Positions 23,463 to 32,632 of a stretch of DNA of 64,000 nucleotides are shown one piece after another. Position 1 is the first letter of the stretch. Each line of letters begins with the position of its first letter. This DNA comes from Bacillota bacterium (GTDB lineage Bacteria > Bacillota > Clostridia > Acetivibrionales > DSM-1351): the NCBI GenBank assembly GCA_023400235.1, contig JAEXFI010000049.1, positions 1-64,000 of the forward strand, given 5' to 3'. The notes beneath the pieces were generated by a model. That model was not told the origin of the DNA, searched no databases, and was given only the letters and a program-made list of their open reading frames with translations. Both the position numbers and the translations under genes were made by a program.

Positions 23463-24071
23463 ATGAGTTATTTAAATGTCATATCGCTATTAATATTTTT
23501 AGTATTTTTTGTTTCATATGTCTTAAAATTAGTAATCCTGTACAAAGAGAATGGAATAAAGGCAAATGTACTTGCAAAGAAAGGCAAGAGTAAGGAGATA
23601 AGCAGAGTTGAGCTCACTGTAAAAGCAACAACCTTCATATGGGGGGCTATGTGGCTTGTTTTCTCAGTTGCAGAGCTTAAGACAGAAAGTATTACAGGAC
23701 CGGTAATTAAGGCAGGTATACCCAGGTATATTGGGATTATAGCTCTGGCGGCAGGTGTGTCTGTATTTATCTCTGCAATGGTGTCTTTAAAAACCTCATG
23801 GAGAGTGGGTATAGATAAGCAAACCCAGACTTCCCTGATTACCTCAGGAGTATACAGATATAGCAGAAATCCTGCCTTTGTAGGCTTTGATATAATGTTT
23901 GCTGGTTTTGCACTTACCTATCCAAACTTATTAACTATCTTGGTAGCAGTTATTAATATAGCAGCTATTCATAGACTTATATTACAAGAGGAAAAGCACT
24001 TGAAGTCGGTTTTTGGCAAGGCTTATATGGATTACATGAGCAAAACTCCAAGGTATATTGTTTTATTATGA
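23463..24071 (+). CDS. Membrane protein of the isoprenylcysteine carboxyl methyltransferase / PEMT-like family
   Basis: It has 202 residues and about five membrane helices. The C-terminal half has the family signature: SGVYRYSRNPAFVGFDIMF, a later Glu-Glu (RLILQEEKHL), and GKAYMDYMSKTPRYI at the end. These motifs bind S-adenosylmethionine at the membrane in related methyltransferases. The substrate is unknown in bacteria. It stands alone with its own promoter and operator, so it is probably induced by a specific signal. Confidence 0.8.
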   Translation: MSYLNVISLLIFLVFFVSYVLKLVILYKENGIKANVLAKKGKSKEISRVELTVKATTFIWGAMWLVFSVAELKTESITGPVIKAGIPRYIGIIALAAGVSVFISAMVSLKTSWRVGIDKQTQTSLITSGVYRYSRNPAFVGFDIMFAGFALTYPNLLTILVAVINIAAIHRLILQEEKHLKSVFGKAYMDYMSKTPRYIVLL

Positions 24072-24546
24072 GTTGTGAACTTTAACTGTGAACTGTAAGC
24101 AATGGATGCTAAGAATTGTTGCGCTTGAAACAAATTCAACATTTTTTGAAATATTTTGAAAAAACAGGTGATTTATTTAATAAACTGTGATATTATCGTT
24201 AAATAAGTCAATTGACTTATTATTCTAAAAAATGAGTTTTTTAGCAGGTTGCTACTTGTTATTTCAGTAGCTGTCTTTTTAATCCCTAAGTTTAAGTCTT
24301 TAATTTTCATCTGTTTTTCACTTGTTAATTTTGCTGTGCCTGTGTGCCAGAAAGCTGAGCAGTTATAGCAAAGCCATGCAGACAGCAGCTTGTGTTGCTT
24401 GCAGTAGTGGTACTTTGGACAGCAGTTCTTTTTTCAAAACTGACGTCACATGAAAATAACAGTATTATTTTTGTCAACTTAAATATTAAACTATCACAAT
24501 GTAAAATTCTTTTTAATAAAATTCAATAAGAAAGGACATAAAGCCT
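24072..24546. other. 475-bp intergenic region before comM
   Basis: No gene is seen. It contains a 20-bp perfect palindrome at 24202-24221 (listed separately). A G/C-richer patch at 24340-24420 has short CAGCAG and GCTTG repeats and no clear stem with a T-run. The comM promoter must lie here but no strong -35/-10 pair stood out. Confidence 0.45.
24202..24221. repeat. 20-bp perfect palindrome
   Basis: AATAAGTCAATTGACTTATT reads the same on both strands. Its core AAGTCAATTGACTT equals the two ends of the 160-bp repeats (AAAGTCAATT... and ...AATTGACTTT) fused with the middle deleted. It may be a binding site or the remnant of such a repeat. Confidence 0.7.
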
Positions 24547-26082
24547 ATGGTTTCAAAGGTTAAAAGCTGCGTTCTTACCGGAATTGACGGCTGTGTTGCA
24601 GAGGTCGAGGCAGATATCAGCAACGGTATACCTGCCTTCGATATAGTAGGTCTTGGAGATACGGCAGTAAGAGAAGCCCGGGAGAGAGTCAGGGCTGCAA
24701 TAAAAAACAGCGGCCTTGAGTTTCCTGTCAGAAGAATAACCATAAACCTGGCGCCGGCAAATCTCCGAAAAGCGGGCTCTGTTTATGATGTGGCAATTGC
24801 TGTGGGCATACTGGCCTCTGCAGGGGCAGTAAAAGCTTCTGAGACTGACAATTTCATGTTTCTGGGGGAACTGTCCCTGGATGGGGGATTAAGACCGGTT
24901 AACGGCATTTTGTCCATGGTGTGCTGTGCCAGGAACAACAACATTCAAAATGTGTTTGTGCCGGTTGAGAATGCAAATGAAGCTGCTGTTGTAAAAGAAA
25001 TCAATGTCATGCCGGTGAGAAATCTTCTGGAAATTATTGCTCATTTGAATGGACAGCAGTCAATTACTCCGCATAATGTTGATATCAGTGATATCTTTCG
25101 TCAAAATATACCGTCATCGGTGGATTTCAGCGATGTCAGAGGACAGGCAAATGTTAAGCGGGCCTTGGAGATTGCAGCCAGCGGAGCTCATAATCTTCTG
25201 ATGGTTGGGACTCCAGGCAGCGGAAAAACCATGCTCGCCAGAAGACTTTCCACCATATTGCCCCAGATGACTTTCCAGGAGGCATTGGAGCTTACAAAAA
25301 TATACAGTGTATCAGGCCTGCTTCCATATAGAAACTCCCTGATAGCCTCCCGACCCTTCCGAAATCCGCACCATACCATATCGGACACGTCTCTGGTGGG
25401 AGGTGGACGGCATATCAGGCCCGGGGAGATAAGCCTGGCACATTATGGGGTACTGTTTCTGGACGAATTCCCCGAGTTTGCCATTGGGGCTGTGGAGGCA
25501 TTGAGACAGCCTCTGGAGGACGGGGAGATATGTATAACAAAAGCAAACCACAGCATAACATATCCTGCAAGTACCACACTGATATGTGCGGCAAATCCAT
25601 GCAAATGCGGCTACTATCTGGACTCATCCAGAAAATGCAGCTGCACTCCCAGAATGCTGAAGCAGTACCTTGGCAAATTCAGCCGTCCCATACTGGACAG
25701 GCTGGATATACATGCTGAAGTCAAACCTGTAAAATACCATGACATTGAGAAAAATGGAAAGGAGGAGACCTCGGAAGCTATCAGAAAAAGAGTTAACAGT
25801 GCAAGACAAATCCAGCTTGAAAGATATGAGGGCCTTGGCATTTACTCAAATGCCCAACTTTATCCGGCTCTTATACGAGCATATTGCCAACTGGACAGGA
25901 CGACTGCAAATCTATTAAGGAGAGCCTATGAGAAGCTTGGCCTCAGTGCAAGGGCACATGACCGGATTTTAAAGGTGGCCCGTACAATAGCCGACATGGC
26001 CGGTAGTGATTCTATAAAATCCATGCATATAGCTGAGGCCATACAATACAGAAGCTTCGACCGGTTGGTAAATCGGGGCTGA
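24547..26082 (+). CDS. comM: YifB/ComM family Mg-chelatase-like AAA+ ATPase
   Basis: It has 511 residues: an N-terminal Lon-protease-like fold domain (ChlI-type, about 20-140), Walker A GTPGSGKTMLARRL near residue 220, Walker B VLFLDEFPEF, and a Mg-chelatase C-terminal domain (RARNSARQIQLERYEG region, then a helical domain). ComM-type proteins are helicases that aid branch migration during natural transformation in other bacteria. dprA follows after 86 bp, which supports a role in DNA uptake or recombination. Confidence 0.92.
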   Translation: MVSKVKSCVLTGIDGCVAEVEADISNGIPAFDIVGLGDTAVREARERVRAAIKNSGLEFPVRRITINLAPANLRKAGSVYDVAIAVGILASAGAVKASETDNFMFLGELSLDGGLRPVNGILSMVCCARNNNIQNVFVPVENANEAAVVKEINVMPVRNLLEIIAHLNGQQSITPHNVDISDIFRQNIPSSVDFSDVRGQANVKRALEIAASGAHNLLMVGTPGSGKTMLARRLSTILPQMTFQEALELTKIYSVSGLLPYRNSLIASRPFRNPHHTISDTSLVGGGRHIRPGEISLAHYGVLFLDEFPEFAIGAVEALRQPLEDGEICITKANHSITYPASTTLICAANPCKCGYYLDSSRKCSCTPRMLKQYLGKFSRPILDRLDIHAEVKPVKYHDIEKNGKEETSEAIRKRVNSARQIQLERYEGLGIYSNAQLYPALIRAYCQLDRTTANLLRRAYEKLGLSARAHDRILKVARTIADMAGSDSIKSMHIAEAIQYRSFDRLVNRG

Positions 26083-26168
26083 GAAAAAGGAAAAGGTGAC
26101 AAGAAGCATCAAATATAAGGTTAACTATCAAACTGCCACTATCAAAACTGGTAAGGAGAAAAGACAAG

Positions 26169-27308
26169 ATGAAAGACGTTGATTATTGGGTATGGCTGTC
26201 GTCCCTTGCTGGACTGGGTCCGGTTAAAGCTCGGAGACTGCTGGAGAAGTACGGCCATCCACAGGTGATTTATGATCTGCCTGAGTCAAAGCTGAAGGAG
26301 CAGCCCCAGCTTACACAAAAAAATATGGACGAGCTCCTCAGCAGGGAAAAAAGGGAGGGATTTAGTAAAATAAAAGATTTAATGATAAAAAACAATATAA
26401 AGATCATAACACTTTTTGACAAAAGCTATCCTGAAAAACTAAAGCATATTTATGATCCGCCGGTTGCCATTTACTATAGAGGGAGCTTTGCATTGACCGA
26501 GTTTTCGGTGGCTGTGGTTGGCTCAAGAAGAACCACCAACTACGGCTTCATAACTGCCAAAAAATTATCCTATGAGCTGGCCTTAAGGGGTGTGCAGATA
26601 GTCAGCGGCATGGCCAGGGGCATTGACAGCATAGCCCATGAGGGCTGCCTGGATGCGGGCGGGAGGACGGTGGCGGTTTTGGGCTGTGGGCCGGATTACA
26701 TATATCCCCCTGAGAACGCCAGGCTGTACGAAAGCATAATTAAAGCCGGGGGACTTATACTTTCCGAGTATCCACCCGGAACGCCCCCGCTGCAATACAA
26801 TTTTCCGGCCAGGAACAGGATTATCAGCGGTATATCATCAGGTGTACTGATAGTGGAAGCAGCTCAGAGAAGCGGTTCCCTCATAACGGCCTCTTACGCT
26901 CTGGAGCAGGGCAGAGAGGTTTTTGCAGTGCCGGGAAATATTGACTGTGCCTATAGCTCGGGCACAAACCGATTAATACGTGAAGGAGCTAAAATAGTGC
27001 TGGGGGTGGAGGATATACTGGAGGAGTTCGGCTACAGGGAAGAGAAAGCCCCAGTGTCCTGGTACAGGGATTCCGCGCGCAGGGGAACTGTGGACGCTCA
27101 TACGGGTACAGGATATAAAACTTACAGTGGACTCAGTACGGGGGAGATACGGGTTGTTAAAACAATTCAGAAGGGAATCCATCATATAGATGAAATAATC
27201 CAGCACAGCAATATTTCCATCAGTGAAATAAACAACATTTTATTCATGCTGGAGATGAAGGGAATTGTCTCACAGCTGCCGGGGAAATTCTTCGAGCTTT
27301 GCCGATAA
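26169..27308 (+). CDS. dprA: DNA-processing protein DprA
   Basis: The 379 residues comprise a helix-hairpin-helix-like N-terminus (SSLAGLGPVKARRLLEKYG), the extended Rossmann fold with AVVGSRRTTNYG, IVSGMARGIDSIAHEG and VLGCGPDYIYPPEN, and a C-terminal winged-helix domain (about 315-379). DprA protects incoming single-stranded DNA and loads RecA. Its position after comM and before topA is common in Clostridia. Length and motifs are normal. Confidence 0.95.
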   Translation: MKDVDYWVWLSSLAGLGPVKARRLLEKYGHPQVIYDLPESKLKEQPQLTQKNMDELLSREKREGFSKIKDLMIKNNIKIITLFDKSYPEKLKHIYDPPVAIYYRGSFALTEFSVAVVGSRRTTNYGFITAKKLSYELALRGVQIVSGMARGIDSIAHEGCLDAGGRTVAVLGCGPDYIYPPENARLYESIIKAGGLILSEYPPGTPPLQYNFPARNRIISGISSGVLIVEAAQRSGSLITASYALEQGREVFAVPGNIDCAYSSGTNRLIREGAKIVLGVEDILEEFGYREEKAPVSWYRDSARRGTVDAHTGTGYKTYSGLSTGEIRVVKTIQKGIHHIDEIIQHSNISISEINNILFMLEMKGIVSQLPGKFFELCR

Positions 27309-27380
27309 AGATGTTTTCAGCTTTGTACGTATACCCGGTCATATTTTTAACTTATATGTGCATAATTTGATTAGGACGAG

Positions 27381-27444
27381 AATAATTCAACTTAAAAAGT
27401 TAAAAAAAGAATTGAGAAATAACTGATTTTTTAGTTGAATTATT
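27381..27444. repeat. 12-bp inverted repeat in the dprA-topA gap
   Basis: AATAATTCAACT (27381-27392) and AGTTGAATTATT (27433-27444) are perfect inverted repeats 40 bp apart with an AT-rich centre. It could be a long hairpin in the topA leader region or a tiny mobile-element remnant. The rest of the 306-bp gap shows only the topA promoter. Confidence 0.6.
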
Positions 27445-27522
27445 GCAGTAAAAAAATTTTTGTTAAGTGCTCTGATAATTACAGAAATTACTATTTAACC
27501 AGTGTTATTGCTCAACGTAATG

Positions 27523-27551
27523 TTGACAGATTTTAAAAAGCAGTTTAAATT
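27523..27551 (+). promoter_or_regulatory. Promoter of topA
   Basis: TTGACA (27523-27528) and TAAATT (27546-27551) are 17 bp apart, about 65 bp before the topA start. Confidence 0.6.
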
Positions 27552-27614
27552 AGTATTTATCTGATAAAAATTGTAATATCATAAAAAGCACAGCAATTGA
27601 TACGGAGGAATAAA

Positions 27615-29732
27615 ATGGCGGATAACCTGGTTATTGTGGAGTCTCCCGGAAAAGTTAAATCCATTGGGAAGTTTTTAGGCAAGGGCTACAAGGTGGAAGC
27701 ATCTGTAGGCCATGTTAGAGATTTGCCTAAAAGTCAGATGGGGGTGGATATCGAAAACAATTTTGAACCAAAGTATATAACAATACGAGGCAAAGGTGAC
27801 GTTATATCCAAGCTTAAAAAGGAAGCCAAGACTGCGAAAAAAGTTTATCTGGCTACCGACCCTGACCGTGAGGGTGAGGCAATATCATGGCATTTGGCAA
27901 ACCTTTTGAACATAGATGAAAGTCAAAAATGCAGGGTATCTTTTAATGAGATAACTCAGAATGCTGTAAAAAGTGCAATAAAGCAGCCCAGAAAGATTGA
28001 TATGGATCTTGTGGATGCACAGCAGGCCAGAAGAGTTCTGGACAGGATAGTGGGCTATAAAATCAGCCCTTTGCTCTGGAAAAAGGTAAAGAAGGGTTTA
28101 AGCGCAGGAAGAGTCCAATCTGTTGCAACAAAAATGATTTGTGACAGAGAGGAGGAAATCGACAGCTTTGTTTCGCAGGAATACTGGTCCATAATATCAA
28201 AGCTTGCTAAGCTCAAGGTTAATCCCAGCTTTGAGGCAAGATTCCACGGAACCCAAAATGAAAAGCTTGAACTGACCAATGAAGAACAGGTAAATGCCAT
28301 ACTGAAGGAAATAGAGAAGAGCAGTTATATTGTTCAGAAGGTAAAGGAACAGGAGAAAAAGAGGGCTGCGGCTGCTCCTTTCATTACCAGTACCATGCAG
28401 CAGGAAGCTTCCAGAAAGCTTGGTTTTACAACCAAGAGGACAATGATGGTCGCACAGCAGCTATATGAAGGTATTGACATAAAGGGCCACGGTTCTGTAG
28501 GTCTTATAACTTACATGAGAACCGACTCCACAAGAATTTCCTCAGAAGCCCAGAACGAAGCCAGGGACTATGTGACAAAGAAATATGGAGAAGCATATAT
28601 ACCTCAGACTCCCAGGGTTTACAAAAACAAATCCGCGTCCCAGGATGCTCATGAGGCTATTCGTCCCACATATATAGACCTTACTCCCGAGGAGGTCAAG
28701 GATTCTCTGACTGCAGAGCAGTTCAAGCTTTACAAGCTGATCTGGAGCAGGTTCATTGCAAGCCAGATGTCTTCGGCGGTATATGACACCGTGAGTGCCG
28801 ATATTTCAGCAGGCAAGTACATCTTTAAAGCCAACGGTTCCAAGGTTAAATTTCCAGGCTTCATGGTATTGTATATTGAAGGCAGGGATAACGAAGGCAA
28901 GGAAGACGCAGAGGACGAGGAAAACAATCTGCCTGAGCTGGTGCAGGGAGATGTCCTGGAACTGAAAAAGAACACTCCCAAGCAGCACTTTACCCAGCCC
29001 CCTGCCAGATATACGGAAGCAACGCTTGTAAGAGCTCTTGAAGAAAGAGGCATAGGCAGACCGAGTACTTATGCTCCGACAATAACAACCATCTTATCCA
29101 GAGGATATGTGGTAAAGGACAAGAAACTTCTTTTACCAACTGAGCTGGGTAAAATAGTTAACGAAATAATGAAGAAGCATTTTGTTGATATAGTGGACGC
29201 AGAATTTACTGCTCAGATGGAAAACGAGTTGGATGCCGTTGAGGATGGAGAAAAGCCCTGGAAGGCTGTAATGAAGGATTTTTATTCCTCCTTTGCGGGA
29301 GTTTTAAAAGAGGCTGAGGAGACTATCGGCGATGTTGAAGTGCCGGAGGAGGTTTCAGACGTTATATGTGAGAAATGCGGCAGAAATATGGTTGTCAAGC
29401 ATGGCAGATTTGGGAAGTTCCTGGCCTGCCCGGGTTTCCCGGAATGCCGCAATACCAAGACCATAGTTGAAGAGGCAGGGGTACTGTGTCCTGTTTGTCA
29501 GGGAAAGGTATTAATTAAAAAGACAAAAAAGGGAAGAAAATATATAGGCTGTGAAAGAAATCCGGAGTGTTCATTCATGAGCTGGGATATGCCCTCTGGA
29601 GAAACCTGCGGCGTATGCGGCAATTTTATGCTGAAGAAAAGCGCAGGAAAGAAGGCTGAGCTGAAATGCAGCAACGAAAAGTGTCCCACCAACAGTGAAG
29701 ATACCGTAAAAAAGACAAAAGATGCAAAATAG
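27615..29732 (+). CDS. topA: DNA topoisomerase I (type IA)
   Basis: The 705-residue protein begins MADNLVIVESPGKVKSIG with a TOPRIM domain (ATDPDREGEAISWHL). The catalytic Tyr is in GLITYMRTDSTR. Three C-terminal zinc-ribbon modules follow, starting CEKCGRNMV, CPVCQGKVL and CGVCGNFML. It relaxes negative supercoils. GGAGGAA precedes the ATG at 27615; an in-frame upstream start at 27597 overlaps the ribosome site and is rejected. Confidence 0.97.
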   Translation: MADNLVIVESPGKVKSIGKFLGKGYKVEASVGHVRDLPKSQMGVDIENNFEPKYITIRGKGDVISKLKKEAKTAKKVYLATDPDREGEAISWHLANLLNIDESQKCRVSFNEITQNAVKSAIKQPRKIDMDLVDAQQARRVLDRIVGYKISPLLWKKVKKGLSAGRVQSVATKMICDREEEIDSFVSQEYWSIISKLAKLKVNPSFEARFHGTQNEKLELTNEEQVNAILKEIEKSSYIVQKVKEQEKKRAAAAPFITSTMQQEASRKLGFTTKRTMMVAQQLYEGIDIKGHGSVGLITYMRTDSTRISSEAQNEARDYVTKKYGEAYIPQTPRVYKNKSASQDAHEAIRPTYIDLTPEEVKDSLTAEQFKLYKLIWSRFIASQMSSAVYDTVSADISAGKYIFKANGSKVKFPGFMVLYIEGRDNEGKEDAEDEENNLPELVQGDVLELKKNTPKQHFTQPPARYTEATLVRALEERGIGRPSTYAPTITTILSRGYVVKDKKLLLPTELGKIVNEIMKKHFVDIVDAEFTAQMENELDAVEDGEKPWKAVMKDFYSSFAGVLKEAEETIGDVEVPEEVSDVICEKCGRNMVVKHGRFGKFLACPGFPECRNTKTIVEEAGVLCPVCQGKVLIKKTKKGRKYIGCERNPECSFMSWDMPSGETCGVCGNFMLKKSAGKKAELKCSNEKCPTNSEDTVKKTKDAK

Positions 29733-29805
29733 ATTAAATAGAGCAAATAAAAAATGGTATTCCCCAGGTCCGGGCCTTATACCATACTATATAATTGACT
29801 TCTAT

Positions 29806-29840
29806 AAACCGGAAGAACGGACTGTCTTTCGGTTTTTTTA
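29806..29840 (+). terminator. Terminator after topA
   Basis: AAACCGGAAG and CTTTCGGTTT pair (one wobble) with a ten-base loop, followed by TTTTATTT. Confidence 0.8.
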
Positions 29841-29917
29841 TTTAGGGTGTTGAAGCAGGTATCAAAGTTTAAAGTTTAATTAGAATATATCTGTCTGACC
29901 GGCAGAGGGAGGATTAT

Positions 29918-31246
29918 ATGAAAGCAAAAGTAACAGTAAATGTAATCGGAGCGGGACTGGCAGGCTGTGAAGCGGCCTATCAACTGGCAAAAAGGGGAAT
30001 AGCGGTAAGGCTTTATGAGATGAAACCTCAAAAATATTCACCTGCCCACCATTCTGAAAATTTTGCAGAATTGGTTTGCAGTAATTCTCTAAGATCTGAT
30101 CAGCTGGAAAATGCAGTAGGTCTTTTAAAGGAAGAGCTAAGGACCATGGATTCCTTGATAATGAAGGCGGCAGACAGCACGAGAGTGCCAGCCGGAGGAG
30201 CGCTTGCAGTTGATAGAGAGGGCTTTTCAGAATATATAACTAAAAGTATCAGCTCCATGGACAATATAGAAATAATTCATGGTGAGCAAACAGCCATTCC
30301 TGAAGGGGATATTGCAATAGTGGCCACAGGCCCGCTGACCTCCGAGGGCCTGTCGGATTTTATTAAAAAAATGGTGGGAGAGGATTATCTTCACTTTTTC
30401 GACGCTGCTGCGCCAATCGTCACCTGTGAATCCATAAATATGGAGAAGGCATTCAGAGCTGCCAGGTATGGAAGAGGCTCCGATGACTATATAAACTGTC
30501 CCATGAACAAAGAAGAGTATGAAGCCTTCTATGACGCGTTGGCAGGGGCTGAACCTGCCGAGGTTAAGGATTTTGAAAAAAACATGGTATTTGAAGGCTG
30601 CATGCCTATAGAAAGCATGGCACAGAGAGGCCGGGACACAATGCGGTTCGGACCGCTTAAGCCCGTAGGACTAATGGATGCAAGAGCAAGTCAAAAGCCC
30701 TATGCGGTGGTGCAGCTGAGACAGGATAATAAAAACGGTACCCTTTATAATATAGTAGGTTTCCAAACTCATTTGAAGTGGGCTGAACAAAAAAGGGTAT
30801 TTTGCATGATCCCAGGGCTGGAAAATGCGGAATTTGTCAGATTTGGTGTAATGCACAGAAATACCTATATTAATTCCCCCAGACTGCTTGACAATACCTA
30901 CAATCTGAGAAAAAATCCGTCAGTCTTCTTTGCCGGGCAGATTACAGGAGTTGAAGGTTATATTGAATCCACTTCCTCGGGTTTTGTGGCTGGCTTGAAC
31001 GCTGCGGCAGGGATACTGGGAAAAGACAGGGTTGTATTTCCTCCAAATACAGCTATAGGAGCTTTGAGCAATTATATTTCAGACTTCAGCGTTAAAAACT
31101 TCCAACCCATGAATGTAAATTTTGGATTATTCAACAATTTCGACACAGGTATAAGAGATAAGAGAAAAAGAAATGCTGAAATTGCAGTAAGATCTCTTGC
31201 TATGGTATCAGAAATAAATGAGTCTGTTAAAAACTGGATTAAGTAA
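29918..31246 (+). CDS. trmFO: Methylenetetrahydrofolate-tRNA-(uracil-5-)-methyltransferase TrmFO
   Basis: It has 442 residues. The FAD-binding Rossmann motif VIGAGLAGCEAAYQLAKRG begins at about residue 8. Family motifs HHSENFAELVCSNSLRSD and QITGVEGYIESTSSG are present. It forms m5U54 in tRNA using folate and FAD. It follows topA, as in many Firmicutes, with its own GGCAGAGGGAGGA ribosome site and a terminator between them. Confidence 0.96.
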   Translation: MKAKVTVNVIGAGLAGCEAAYQLAKRGIAVRLYEMKPQKYSPAHHSENFAELVCSNSLRSDQLENAVGLLKEELRTMDSLIMKAADSTRVPAGGALAVDREGFSEYITKSISSMDNIEIIHGEQTAIPEGDIAIVATGPLTSEGLSDFIKKMVGEDYLHFFDAAAPIVTCESINMEKAFRAARYGRGSDDYINCPMNKEEYEAFYDALAGAEPAEVKDFEKNMVFEGCMPIESMAQRGRDTMRFGPLKPVGLMDARASQKPYAVVQLRQDNKNGTLYNIVGFQTHLKWAEQKRVFCMIPGLENAEFVRFGVMHRNTYINSPRLLDNTYNLRKNPSVFFAGQITGVEGYIESTSSGFVAGLNAAAGILGKDRVVFPPNTAIGALSNYISDFSVKNFQPMNVNFGLFNNFDTGIRDKRKRNAEIAVRSLAMVSEINESVKNWIK

Positions 31247-31282
31247 TTAGTCCTATATTACGCTATATTCTAACTATATTTG

Positions 31283-31311
31283 TTGTTTTTTTAAAACTAT
31301 TATGCTAAAAT
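31283..31311 (+). promoter_or_regulatory. Candidate promoter of the flagellar operon
   Basis: TTGTTT and TAAAAT are 17 bp apart with an extended TG at the -10, 52 bp before flgB. It fits the vegetative sigma factor rather than the motility sigma factor, as expected for an early flagellar operon. Confidence 0.5.
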
Positions 31312-31363
31312 TTATCTAATAATATTATTCGTTTATGTAAAATTTAAGGAGGTGCTATTTGTA

Positions 31364-31780
31364 ATGATACAAAATTTGTTCGAGAAAAGTAGTATTCTGG
31401 AGAAGTCGCTAAATGCTTCGTGGACAAGAAACGACATTATAACTCAGAATTTAGCAAATGTCGACACACCTCAATATAAACGAAAAGATGTAGCTTTTGA
31501 AGAATATCTTAACGATTCCATGGGAAAAAGCAGACTTGAAGGCACCGTTACTGATAAAAGGCATATAGCCATAAACAGCAAAGGCAAAGTTGACAATGTT
31601 GAGCCTGAACTTGTGGAGGATAATTCAGACTCCAGCATGAGAATTGACGGCAACAATGTTGATATAGACAGTGAGATGGCTAATCTGGCTAAAAATCAGA
31701 TTAAATATAACGCTCTTATTCAGATGCTCAACGGCAGTTACAGTAAGATAAAGAGCGTCATATCAGAAGGGAGAGGCTGA
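31364..31780 (+). CDS. flgB: Flagellar basal-body rod protein FlgB
   Basis: The protein has 138 residues. The N-terminal rod signature (WTRNDIITQNLANVDTPQYK) and C-terminal helix (NLAKNQIKYNALIQML) assemble into the proximal rod. AAGGAGGTG precedes the ATG at 31364; an in-frame GTG at 31352 lies inside that site. It heads the long motility operon; flgC follows after two bases. Confidence 0.95.
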   Translation: MIQNLFEKSSILEKSLNASWTRNDIITQNLANVDTPQYKRKDVAFEEYLNDSMGKSRLEGTVTDKRHIAINSKGKVDNVEPELVEDNSDSSMRIDGNNVDIDSEMANLAKNQIKYNALIQMLNGSYSKIKSVISEGRG

Positions 31781-31782
31781 TA

Positions 31783-32226
31783 ATGGGTTTTTTTACTTCA
31801 CTTGATATCGGTGCATCGGGCCTGACAGCCCAGCGTCTGAGAATGGATACAATTTCTCAGAATATAGCAAATGCCAATACAACCAGAACTGAGGACGGTA
31901 CACCTTACAGAAGAAGAGAAGTCATACTGGAAGAACGTACCGGAGCCGATTCGTTTTCATCGTATTTGTCCGCTGCCAGTGACAAATTAAACGGCGGACA
32001 GGGTGTCAGAGTCAGCAAGATTGTGGAGGATTCCTCGGAGTTTAAGAAGGTGTATGATCCCGGACATCCCGATGCTGATGAGGCTGGGTATGTAAGCATG
32101 CCAAATGTGGATATTGTTACCGAGATGGTAAATATGATATCTGCATCACGTTCCTTCGAGGCGAATGTTACTTCAATAAATGCCACCAAATCCATGGCTT
32201 TAAAAGCTCTGGAAATTGGCAAGTAA
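31783..32226 (+). CDS. flgC: Flagellar basal-body rod protein FlgC
   Basis: At 147 residues it is typical length. N-terminal LDIGASGLTAQRLRMDTISQ with NIANANTT is the rod/hook signature. The C-terminus has NVDIVTEMVNMISASRSFEA, also conserved. It forms part of the proximal rod with FlgB and FliE, its neighbours. Confidence 0.96.
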   Translation: MGFFTSLDIGASGLTAQRLRMDTISQNIANANTTRTEDGTPYRRREVILEERTGADSFSSYLSAASDKLNGGQGVRVSKIVEDSSEFKKVYDPGHPDADEAGYVSMPNVDIVTEMVNMISASRSFEANVTSINATKSMALKALEIGK

Positions 32227-32240
32227 AAGGGAGGTATCAA

Positions 32241-32549
32241 ATGGCGGTTAACAGTATATCTCAGATAAAGCAGCTGATGCCTGACAATGTTGGGCTAAGC
32301 AGTATAAATGAGGAGGTTAAAACTCCTGAAATAAGTTTTGGCGAATATCTGAACTCAGCTCTTATGAAAGTAACAGATATGGAAAACCAAGCCAGCAAAC
32401 TAAAAGAAGATTTTGCTCTCGGAAAGACCGATAATATACCTGAAGTTTTGATTGCAGGTGAAAAGGCCGGCATAGCGCTGCAGTTCACCATGCAGATAAG
32501 AAACAAGATACTTGATGCTTATTCTGAAATAATGAGGATGCAAATTTAG
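32241..32549 (+). CDS. fliE: Flagellar hook-basal body complex protein FliE
   Basis: The 102 residues include ISFGEYLNSALMKVTDMENQ and a C-terminal stretch GIALQFTMQIRNKILDAYSE, both conserved. FliE joins the MS ring to the rod and is exported early. It sits between flgC and fliF in the standard order. Confidence 0.94.
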   Translation: MAVNSISQIKQLMPDNVGLSSINEEVKTPEISFGEYLNSALMKVTDMENQASKLKEDFALGKTDNIPEVLIAGEKAGIALQFTMQIRNKILDAYSEIMRMQI

Positions 32550-32632
32550 GCTTACTAAATAGTTTACTTAAAATAATGGAAATCATCAGGTTTTTTACAA
32601 AAGATAAAATATTATAAATCGAGGTGGTAGAG

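Noticed and set aside
24340..24440. Riboswitch (cobalamin-like) in the comM upstream gap
   Set aside because: A few words resembled such leaders, but no consistent stems or conserved core could be assembled.
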